Of a stretch of 12,361 nucleotides of DNA, positions 6,819-12,361 are shown one piece after another (the stretch's first letter is position 1; the number at the start of each line of letters is the position of its first letter). Source of the stretch: Candidatus Methanosuratincola sp. Lineage in GTDB: Archaea; Thermoproteota; Methanomethylicia; Methanomethylicales; Methanomethylicaceae. A program made the position numbers and the translations under genes. Under the pieces are notes generated by a model. The model made no database searches. It was not told the DNA's origin and was given only the letters and a program-made list of their open reading frames with translations. The DNA lies in assembly GCA_029907755.1 (NCBI GenBank), contig JARYLH010000008.1, positions 1 to 12,361 on the forward strand. The letters run 5' to 3'.

Positions 6819-7028
6819 GCTTCAAGTGCAGGACTGGCCGCCCGTTTCCAACCTACCTTGTATTGCCGATACATTCTCCATTTTCGGATCCGATTCTTTA
6901 GAACTGTACCTCCAGCACGGCTTGATTGATCGGATTTGATACTCCAACTAAAGCGAAAACACTCGCGTCCAGCGCATTTCGCTAAGGATATCTGTACCCC
7001 CTGACAACTCAATTCCTGAGGTGGAATT
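6819..7028. other. 210-bp non-coding gap between eL37 and the small basic protein
   Basis: No convincing ORF, strong TATA box or T-run was found. A perfect 10-base palindrome, TCGGATCCGA, lies at 6884-6893, and its half TCGGAT recurs at 6929-6934. The last 11 bases hold the GAGGTGG ribosome site of the next gene. The gap could be a long leader or hold a small RNA, but nothing specific supports either. Confidence 0.4.
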
Positions 7029-7289
7029 ATGGCTGAAGTACCAAAAGAAGAAAGACTTCCTACAAACGAGATGATCAAGGTAATAGATTACGTGACAATC
7101 TCCAAGACAGACAACTGGTGGACAGCAGTGGTCCTTGCCGGCGAAGGTAGCAGGAAGCACGTGATGCTTTACATGTGGAACAAGAAGGGGGACAGGTGGT
7201 CGAGGAGGCAGAAGTTCACAATCGGGAGGAAGAGCGACTGGCCGAAATACCGTGAAGCAATCGAGAAGCTCCTCGAGAAGGCGGACTGA
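7029..7289 (+). CDS. Small basic protein, possible PC4-like or ThermoDBP-like nucleic-acid binder
   Basis: I do not recognise this 86-residue protein with certainty. It starts at ATG 7029 with GAGGTGG five bases upstream, so it is very likely translated. After a polar N-terminus (1-22), residues about 23-67 look like four beta-strands rich in Trp and basic residues (DNWWTAVVLAG, KHVMLYMWNKKGDRW, RRQKFTIGRKSDW). A C-terminal amphipathic helix, KYREAIEKLLEKAD, closes the protein. Strands followed by a helix, with exposed aromatic and basic residues, recall single-stranded DNA binders such as PC4/Sub1 or ThermoDBP-related proteins. That is inference from shape only. It has no cysteines, membrane segment or signal. 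It follows eL37 by 210 bases and precedes the tRNA-Ala gene. Confidence 0.75.
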   Translation: MAEVPKEERLPTNEMIKVIDYVTISKTDNWWTAVVLAGEGSRKHVMLYMWNKKGDRWSRRQKFTIGRKSDWPKYREAIEKLLEKAD

Positions 7290-7301
7290 GCGCCAATAAC
7301 C

Positions 7302-7309
7302 TTTTTTAA
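7302..7309 (+). promoter_or_regulatory. T-run/TATA element: tRNA-Ala promoter and possible upstream terminator
   Basis: TTTTTTAA lies 12 bases after the stop of the small basic protein. As a TATA box it predicts transcription start near 7332, four bases before the tRNA 5' end at 7336. The same run of six T could end the upstream transcript, since archaeal termination uses T-rich tracts. It may do both jobs. Confidence 0.5.
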
Positions 7310-7335
7310 CCCCCTCATATTGTCTAATGCACTGT

Positions 7336-7443
7336 GGGCCGGTAGCTCAGCCTGGAAGAGCGCCCGCTTGGCAATGCGGGCTTTCGAGCCCTTCCGCACC
7401 AAAGTGCGGGAGGCCACGGGTTCAAATCCCGTCCGGTCCACCA
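7336..7443 (+). tRNA. tRNA-Ala (anticodon GGC) with intron, CCA encoded
   Basis: Acceptor strands GGGCCGG (7336-7342) and CCGGTCC (7433-7439) pair fully and contain the G3:U70 pair that marks tRNA-Ala. The D-stem is GCTC/GAGC (7345-7348, 7358-7361) with GG at 18-19. The anticodon stem is CCCGC (7363-7367) with GCGGG (7406-7410). The T-arm is ACGGG-TTCAAAT-CCCGT (7416-7432). A73 and CCA (7441-7443) follow. Anticodon GGC (7370-7372) reads the alanine codons GCC and GCU, in agreement with G3:U70. Removing the 31-base intron leaves a standard 7-base loop, a 5-base variable region and 74 bases before CCA. A T5 run at 7457-7461 may end transcription. Confidence 0.95.
7374..7404 (+). other. tRNA intron at canonical position 37/38 with bulge-helix-bulge
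   Basis: The precursor folds into a complete BHB motif, the substrate of the archaeal tRNA splicing endonuclease. The outer helix is the anticodon stem (7363-7367 with 7406-7410). The 4-bp central helix is TTGG (7368-7371) with CCAA (7399-7402). The two 3-base bulges are CAA (7372-7374) and AGT (7403-7405). The inner helix is TGCGG (7375-7379) with CCGCA (7394-7398), topped by a short stem with a TTCG loop. Cutting after the second base of each bulge removes 31 bases and restores the loop TTGGCAT. Confidence 0.9.
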
Positions 7444-7608
7444 AATCAAACAGGCATTTTTCTCTTGCCAAACTCGCCATCTCCTTAACTACCTGTGGAT
7501 CCATCCTTACCGCCTTCAAACGAACTCCGCTCTCGAACCAGTCTTCAGAATGTTGCCTATGGGATCCAGCAGTTCGCTTATGTCAAATAAAATTGCTAAT
7601 CGAAACAA

Positions 7609-7620
7609 AATTTTTTTATG
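7609..7620 (+). promoter_or_regulatory. Probable TATA region of the histidine kinase gene
   Basis: The AT-rich string AATTTTTTTATG has its centre about 28 bases before the ATG at 7644, where a leaderless transcript would begin. No ribosome site is seen between the two. The other 165 bases between the tRNA and this element hold no feature I can support. Confidence 0.45.
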
Positions 7621-7643
7621 CAAAAAGAAAAATAATCGATGTC

Positions 7644-10091
7644 ATGCGCGATTCCATGCGATTCGGAGACCCGTCCAGAGTCCTCGATCTCTTTTCCTTG
7701 GCTGGATCCGTGGCTGAAAAAATTCATGCTGCGGGTAGCTTGGCGGAGATCTGCCTGCAAATAAGCGCTGAATTCTCGAAATTCGGCGAATACTCCGCCT
7801 TGACCTACTCCAGATCCTTGCAGGCTTTGAGGCTCGAGTCAAAATCTAGGCACCCGCTCTTGGATGCCGTCGAATTTGCACAAGAGGTCCCCTTCAGCGA
7901 ACTTGGCGGGGCGATCTCTAAAACCGTCTTCGGGGGAGAAACCCAGATAATCCCGCTTGAAAAAGCACTCGAAGAACTAAACGGCGCCGCCAGCTCAGGA
8001 TCAGCGCAAACGCCTTCGATTGAGGGCTACAATGTGATAGCTGTGCCGTTAAGAAAAGGCTCCGAAGTGTTGGGCACGATGGTCGTTGGGGGGACCGGGC
8101 TAGGTCATGAGGAAAAGACCCCCGTGGAACTGATCTCGAGAATGGCATCGATGCGCTTGGAGCTGTTGGGAAGCCTTTCCATGGATGCGCCCAAAGGAGC
8201 TGGAGTTCAAAAGGAGTGGTTCTTGAGGAAGCTCATGGATACTGTGCCAGGTGCGGTCTTTTACAAAAACAGAGATATGCGTTTTGAGGACTGCAACACC
8301 GAATTCGAAACCGCCGTCGGCCTTCCGAGAGAAAGCATAATCGGCAGGACTGTTGAAGATGTCCTGCCAGATAACGCCGACTTCATAAAACAGAAGGATG
8401 GCGAGCTCCTCCTTAAAGGCGGTCTACAGACCTACGAGCTGAACATAAAGACCGGCGCCGGTTCAAAGGTCTTCCTAGTCAGGAAATCAGTCGCCCTCGA
8501 TCCTGAAGGCAAACTGCTTGGGATGGTCGGGGTGATGGTCGACATCTCCGATCTCAAGAGGACCGAGCACTTCATGAGCGTGCTAATCGACTCGATACCT
8601 GACCCCGTGTTCGTTGTTGACAAGGAGAGGCGTGTCATTGCATGGAACAGGGCAATCGAGGATCTCACCGACTTGCCAAAGGACTCAATAATCGGCAAAG
8701 GGGGGTTCGAATATGCGATACCTTTCTATGGTGAACGCCGCCCCCTGCTGCTGGATCTCCTCTTCGAGAGGGATCAGAGATACGAAGGATTGTATGCGCG
8801 TTTCGAGAGGGGAAATGAAAGGATCGTGGCTGAGGGATACGTTAACTCCAAACGCGGGAGGATATACGTAATCGGTCACGCCAGCCTGATCTATGACTCT
8901 TCCGGCAACATTCTGGGCGGGATAGAGACCTTCAAAGACATTACAAAACACAAGGAAACCGAAGAGGCGCTAAGGCAGAGCGAGGAGAGGTACAGGGCAA
9001 TAGTGGATGACCTAACCGAAGCAATAGTCAGGTACAAGCCGGACGGTGAGATCACATTCGTAAACAAGGCCTTTGGACAAATGGGAGTCGCTAAGGAGTC
9101 TCTTTTGGGGAAGAATGTCCTCGACCTGATGTCCGAGGAGGATCGCAAAGAAGTGGTCGCTCTGATGAGTAAAGCAAACGAAAATCCGGTTGCCCGCTTC
9201 ACAAGTAAGGAAGTCAAACCCGATGGCAGAGTGTCATGGGTTATGTGGGTGGCCAGAGCGCTACACGATTCCAGCGGGCGTATACTCGAGTTCCAGGCAG
9301 CAGGGCGAGACATAACCGAGATGAAGCGCGCCGAGGAGGAGTTGCAGCGCCTTGTAGAGGAGAGGACTAGAGAGCTCCATGAAGCAGAGCGGTTGGCCAC
9401 GATAGGCCAGATAGCCGCCTCTGTTGGGCATGACTTGAGGGCTCCGTTGCAGTCAATAATCAACAACGCTTACCTGCTGGGAATTGCCGCATCCGACCCG
9501 AGGATCCCTGCCGAATCCTCTTCTGAAATCTCTGATCTGCAGAGAAAGATCGCGCGCCAGGTAGCATACATGGATGGCATAATCAGCGATATCAGGGACT
9601 TCTCAAGGAACCTCATCCTAGATACTAGACCTGTTCAAATCTCAAGCCTGATCAACGAGGCCTTGTCGCTTGTTACGATTCCTGAAAATGTCCGCCTTTC
9701 ACTAAATGTGGACACCCGAGATCTCCTAACAGTCGACCAAAACATGTTCACAAGAGTCCTCGTAAACCTCGTCACAAATGCGATCCAGGCAATGCCGAGC
9801 GGGGGCGATCTCCAGATCAATGCGCGCGATTGCAATGAGTGGGTTTCGCTCGAGGTGAGGGACACTGGCATTGGCATTCCAGAGGAGAATCTGAAGAAGC
9901 TATTCACGCCCCTATTCACCACCAAGTCAAAGGGCTCTGGGCTCGGATTGGCGATCTGCAAGCGGATCGTGGAGGCGCACGGCGGAAAGATCAGAGTCGA
10001 GAGCCAAGTCGGGAAGGGTACGGCATTCATCGTTGAGCTTCCTAGGCGAGCCCCCAATCCAGAACCAGTTCCTTCCGTGCAAAAGGAATAA
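7644..10091 (+). CDS. Soluble sensor histidine kinase, GAF-like plus three PAS domains
   Basis: The protein senses a signal and autophosphorylates on histidine. From ATG 7644 it has 815 residues; the frame is open further left, but that part runs through the tRNA gene. A GAF-like region spans about 10-185 (IAVPLRKGSEVLGTMVVGG is typical). PAS domains follow at about 195-310, 312-440 and 445-570, with PAC ends such as VMVDISDLKRTE, ETFKDITKHKETEEAL and AGRDITEMKRAEEEL. A coiled linker leads to the H-box SVGHDLRAPLQS with His596. The ATPase domain has the N-box NLVTNAIQAM (Asn712), DTGIGIP, FTPLFTTK and GSGLGLAICKRIVEAHGG. All catalytic motifs are intact. There are no membrane segments, so the input is cytoplasmic, perhaps redox or a small ligand. 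No receiver domain is present, and no response regulator is nearby. Codon use is less AGG/AAG-biased than in neighbouring genes. Confidence 0.93.
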   Translation: MRDSMRFGDPSRVLDLFSLAGSVAEKIHAAGSLAEICLQISAEFSKFGEYSALTYSRSLQALRLESKSRHPLLDAVEFAQEVPFSELGGAISKTVFGGETQIIPLEKALEELNGAASSGSAQTPSIEGYNVIAVPLRKGSEVLGTMVVGGTGLGHEEKTPVELISRMASMRLELLGSLSMDAPKGAGVQKEWFLRKLMDTVPGAVFYKNRDMRFEDCNTEFETAVGLPRESIIGRTVEDVLPDNADFIKQKDGELLLKGGLQTYELNIKTGAGSKVFLVRKSVALDPEGKLLGMVGVMVDISDLKRTEHFMSVLIDSIPDPVFVVDKERRVIAWNRAIEDLTDLPKDSIIGKGGFEYAIPFYGERRPLLLDLLFERDQRYEGLYARFERGNERIVAEGYVNSKRGRIYVIGHASLIYDSSGNILGGIETFKDITKHKETEEALRQSEERYRAIVDDLTEAIVRYKPDGEITFVNKAFGQMGVAKESLLGKNVLDLMSEEDRKEVVALMSKANENPVARFTSKEVKPDGRVSWVMWVARALHDSSGRILEFQAAGRDITEMKRAEEELQRLVEERTRELHEAERLATIGQIAASVGHDLRAPLQSIINNAYLLGIAASDPRIPAESSSEISDLQRKIARQVAYMDGIISDIRDFSRNLILDTRPVQISSLINEALSLVTIPENVRLSLNVDTRDLLTVDQNMFTRVLVNLVTNAIQAMPSGGDLQINARDCNEWVSLEVRDTGIGIPEENLKKLFTPLFTTKSKGSGLGLAICKRIVEAHGGKIRVESQVGKGTAFIVELPRRAPNPEPVPSVQKE

Positions 10092-10481
10092 GAGAGCTGA
10101 GTTCAAAAGCGAGCACTAGGGTGATGGCAAGTCTCGGATCCCGCTGCCTATAAAGAACGGGGTCGTCCATTTGGCATAAGAAAACCTTTGAAGGATCCAT
10201 CCCCACAATTTCCAACCTCAAGAGCAACCGCGCCCGCCACCACTGCGAATTCGAGTGAGACCAAGCTAACAACAGCGCATTCACTACTCCAGTCTGCCAA
10301 CAGCTATCCGGATGGGTCTTTTGTTATCATGGTTCTGCGCTCTCCCCCTCCGTAAGTGTCGGCTGGGCGGCTCCCGACTAGATAAAGAGCGCTCCTTGAA
10401 AAAGGGGAAAGAGGCTCCCTTCCCTGATTGCCCGATCAATTAAAAAATAGGGAATCTTCCTCCTTTCCTCATTAACGCTTA
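10092..10481. other. 390-bp intergenic region without a supported gene
   Basis: All frames are broken by stops or look like shadows. A short minus-strand frame overlaps the end of the kinase but has no recognisable product. A TATA-like CTATAAAG lies at 10148-10155 on the plus strand with nothing obvious downstream. A weak inverted repeat pairs GTCGG (10358-10362) with CCGAC (10374-10378). The stretch may be decayed sequence left after insertion or loss of genes, but no remnant is identifiable. Confidence 0.5.
10438..10450 (-). terminator. T-rich terminator of the thioredoxin-CcdA gene
   Basis: On the minus strand, about 35 bases after the stop codon, the sequence reads CTATTTTTTAATT, with six T in a row. 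Archaeal RNA polymerase stops at such tracts without needing a hairpin. Confidence 0.5.
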
Positions 10482-11525
10482 TCATACGAGCAAGATGATT
10501 ATCCCGACAGCAAACATGAGCGCGGCAGAGACGAGCCTTATGTAGTTCTTGGGCACCCTCGGCGCGATCCCGCGACCCCAAAGTACGAGGACCGCCACCA
10601 AAGGGAGCACGAATATGAGGTTGTAGAAGAGCAGGTATGCGAGAACTTCGGTGCTGCCCATATCGTACTGGGTCATCAAGGCGAGAGCCAGAAAATAAGG
10701 CCCGCCTGTGCACGGAAGCTCGATCGCAGAGATCACCGCTCCCGCAAGGAATGCCAGGGGCACCGTCGTGGATTTATTGATGAGCTTTTTTACGACTGGC
10801 CTGCTCTGGGCGGGTATCTTTGAGAAGAGCGTGTATACGGCAAGGAGGATGGCCGCTACCCCGATTATCTTATTTACATATGCCGGCATCTCGAACTGCT
10901 GGAGAATGCTGAAGAGCCCAAACCCGATCGCCAAGTAGGCAACGAAGTTTCCTGCGATGTACGCTCCGCCGGTCTTCCAGATGCCTGCCGAAGAAGCCCC
11001 GATCGCGACAACGAGCAGAAGCAGCACTGTTATCGCACAGGGGTTCATCGAGTCGGCTAAAGCCATGCCTGCTATTATTGCAATGGGTGGGTCTTTGGGC
11101 TGCTCCTCGTCTCCGGGGTAAAGCGGAACCGATGAGTTGGAAGAGGGGCACACCCATCCCGTCTTGTTCTCCAGCAGGGGCTCCAGCTGGCTTTGTATGT
11201 CTGCGCTCACGAGAACCTCATTTCCGATGAAGACGACGGGCCACCTGTAGGTGCTTATGTTATGGAACTTGTAGAACTCGATCAGCATCTCATAGTTTGT
11301 CCTGTTTCCTATCTCGAAGCGCACGACCTCGAGCAGCGGGTACTTCGCCTCTACAGTTTTGATATATTCGTCCGCCACGATGCAGGTGTGGCAGCTCTTC
11401 GAATAGAAGAAGTAGATGCACTGGTGGACATCTTTCGCATCTGCCGACGAATAAACGCCCCCGACGGATGCGAGCCCCAGCATGACGACCGCTGCTACAA
11501 GGAGCCCTGCCAAGACCTTTTTCAT
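10482..11525 (-). CDS. Thioredoxin-like domain fused to CcdA/DsbD-type membrane electron carrier
   Basis: This 347-residue protein starts with a signal or anchor segment (MKKVLAGLLVAAVVMLGLA). A thioredoxin/glutaredoxin-like domain follows (about 32-120), with active-site CHTC at 45-48 and RWPVVFIG at 94-101, which supplies the cis-proline. A linker rich in Ser, Pro and acidic residues leads to six membrane segments at roughly 148-178, 186-208, 218-235, 255-285, 295-317 and 330-347. The paired cysteines of the CcdA family are present in NPC (Cys163) and ELPCTGG (Cys272). CcdA proteins carry reducing electrons from cytoplasmic thioredoxin across the membrane. The fused domain should lie outside the cell and pass them to disulfide substrates; that partner is inferred. 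The ATG start has AGAGG six bases upstream. Other cytochrome c maturation genes are absent here. Confidence 0.88.
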   Translation of the reverse strand: MKKVLAGLLVAAVVMLGLASVGGVYSSADAKDVHQCIYFFYSKSCHTCIVADEYIKTVEAKYPLLEVVRFEIGNRTNYEMLIEFYKFHNISTYRWPVVFIGNEVLVSADIQSQLEPLLENKTGWVCPSSNSSVPLYPGDEEQPKDPPIAIIAGMALADSMNPCAITVLLLLVVAIGASSAGIWKTGGAYIAGNFVAYLAIGFGLFSILQQFEMPAYVNKIIGVAAILLAVYTLFSKIPAQSRPVVKKLINKSTTVPLAFLAGAVISAIELPCTGGPYFLALALMTQYDMGSTEVLAYLLFYNLIFVLPLVAVLVLWGRGIAPRVPKNYIRLVSAALMFAVGIIILLV

Positions 11526-11573
11526 AGGTTGCCTCTCCGACTGTTCAATTGTGTTTTTGAGTGTCAGTAGGTT

Positions 11574-11581
11574 GATATATC
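11574..11581 (-). promoter_or_regulatory. TATA box of the thioredoxin-CcdA gene
   Basis: GATATATC (self-complementary) lies in the 74-base gap after the helicase gene. It predicts transcription start near 11550 and a 25-base leader containing AGAGG. The gene can therefore be transcribed separately from the upstream helicase. Confidence 0.5.
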
Positions 11582-11599
11582 TATCCCCGCCTCAGCCCA

Positions 11600-12361
11600 C
11601 TAGAACATCGTGAGCCTGGTCTGGCTCTTCGGGACTTTCTTGGGGAGCTCTGCCTCGCTGACGCACTGGGTAAAGCCATAGACCTTCTCCACCTTCCTCA
11701 TCACCCCGATCAGCTTGTTCCTCTCGTGCGTCCCAGGAGTCACGAGGGCGAAGATCTTTGCGACGCTCTTCCCCTCCGACTTCCTGAGCACCCTCCCGAA
11801 CCTCTGGATCCACTTCTTCGGGTTGCTCGGCGGATCGACCCAGATCTCGATGTCTGCGCTGGGTATGTCAAGCCCCTCCTCCCCGATGCTGGTGCAGACC
11901 AGGATGCCTGCCCGCTCCCTGAATTGCATAAGAGCGGATGCCTGCTCCTCCATCGTCATGTCGCCCTTCCCAACAAGCACCGCCACATCCTCGATCCCCC
12001 TGACCCTCTGCAGGATCCCGCCCAGCTCCTTCGCGCCCTCGACAGACTCCATGAATACTATGGCCTTGCTGAACCGCTCGGAATCCAGCAGCTGGAGCGC
12101 AGCCGATATTTTGTGGTTCGGCTGCAATGCGATAAGCTCCTTGTACGCCTCCAAGACGCTCTTGCCGCCTAGACCGCGTGCGGGCCTGCGGAGCTCTCTC
12201 ATCTTCCATATCCCGTATCCTGAGACGCTGCTCGCCCCGTCCTCGACTATCCTGATTCTCATTATCTTCAGCGCTATTAGGCAGACACAAAGCCCGTGAG
12301 CCCTGCAGTACCCGCGTGCATGCGCGGTACCGTAAAGGCTTGCTACCCTGTCTTGGACCTC
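11600..12361 (-). CDS. SF2 helicase, C-terminal part (Hef/FANCM-like), runs off the right edge
   Basis: The frame is open to the window edge, so the 253 residues seen are the C-terminal part; the Walker A and DEAD/DEAH half lies outside. Motif IV (KAIVFMES) is at about 99-106, motif V (ILVCTSIGEEGLDIPSAD) at 153-170 and motif VI (QRFGRVLR) at 186-193. GEEGLDIP and the ALKIMRIVEDGASS segment before it recall archaeal Hef/FANCM helicases, which remodel stalled replication forks. Motif VI reads more like the XPB type (QRxGRxLR) than the usual QRxGRTGR, so another SF2 repair helicase is possible. No nuclease or HhH domain follows. The chain ends in SQTRLTMF, close to a PIP box for PCNA binding. 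An internal ATG at 12262 is not the true start, because homology-like sequence continues upstream of it. Confidence 0.85.
   Translation of the reverse strand, partial: EVQDRVASLYGTAHARGYCRAHGLCVCLIALKIMRIRIVEDGASSVSGYGIWKMRELRRPARGLGGKSVLEAYKELIALQPNHKISAALQLLDSERFSKAIVFMESVEGAKELGGILQRVRGIEDVAVLVGKGDMTMEEQASALMQFRERAGILVCTSIGEEGLDIPSADIEIWVDPPSNPKKWIQRFGRVLRKSEGKSVAKIFALVTPGTHERNKLIGVMRKVEKVYGFTQCVSEAELPKKVPKSQTRLTMF

Noticed and set aside
6884..6934. Palindrome TCGGATCCGA and the repeated half TCGGAT as an operator
   Set aside because: A single short palindrome with one half-site repeat is not enough to call a regulatory site, and no promoter was found beside it.
7363..7415. Reading the tRNA without an intron, as a class II tRNA with a long variable arm
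   Set aside because: The anticodon loop would have eight bases and the variable region 35 bases. The intron model gives a perfect standard tRNA and a full bulge-helix-bulge.
7169..7519. Minus-strand frame of 116 codons across the tRNA gene with a TGFEPVASRT-like string
   Set aside because: That string is the well-known false protein produced by translating the antisense of a tRNA. The frame also covers the small basic protein gene, and no start signals support it.
7320..7643. Leftward extension of the histidine kinase frame
   Set aside because: It would translate the tRNA and its intron. The sequence before 7644 lacks domain-like character, and a TATA region sits at the right distance from ATG 7644.
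10042..10284. Minus-strand 80-codon frame overlapping the kinase end
   Set aside because: No recognisable motif, only a weak distant GGAG upstream and overlap with a secure gene; probably a shadow.
7413..10481. Integrated element bounded by a repeat of the tRNA 3' end
   Set aside because: No second copy of the T-arm/acceptor end was found downstream in the window, and there is no integrase.

Overview
The window is archaeal chromosomal DNA of fairly high GC. The archaeal calls rest on a proteasome beta subunit, an Sm-like protein next to ribosomal protein eL37, a KH/beta-CASP RNA-processing nuclease, sn-glycerol-1-phosphate dehydrogenase (the archaeal lipid-backbone enzyme), UPF0179, a long FKBP isomerase, TATA-box promoters, leaderless or GAGGTG-type translation starts, and a tRNA-Ala gene interrupted by a bulge-helix-bulge intron. 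Heavy use of AGG, AAG, GAG and ATA codons, TTG starts and an encoded CCA end would suit an uncultivated, perhaps thermophilic, lineage. I cannot fix the phylum from this sequence.

Layout, left to right. (1) A CYTH-domain cyclase or phosphatase (minus) and a long FKBP-type isomerase (plus) diverge from one AT-rich element near 654-670. (2) UPF0179 and egsA lie on the minus strand and overlap by one base, convergent with FKBP. (3) A divergent promoter region at 3033-3219 separates egsA from the plus-strand pair psmB and aCPSF1, a classic archaeal linkage of the proteasome with RNA 3'-end processing. (4) A PUA-domain protein (minus) diverges from the LSm-eL37 pair (plus), followed by a small basic protein that may bind nucleic acid and the intron-containing tRNA-Ala(GGC). 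Region 4 is translation and RNA oriented. (5) A large soluble GAF/PAS histidine kinase stands alone, with no response regulator in the window and base use less GC-biased than its neighbours. (6) After a 390-bp non-coding stretch come a thioredoxin-CcdA membrane redox fusion and the C-terminal part of an SF2 helicase ending in a PCNA-binding-like motif, both on the minus strand. The helicase runs off the right edge.

Most of the window is core information-processing and lipid or redox housekeeping. I found no defence island, CRISPR array, transposon or clear new multi-gene system. The points most worth a second look are the UPF0179-egsA coupling, the unassigned small protein at 7029-7289, the lone histidine kinase beside a tRNA gene, the thioredoxin-CcdA fusion and the PIP-like tail of the helicase. 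Functions are assigned by reading motifs by eye; no database search was possible.
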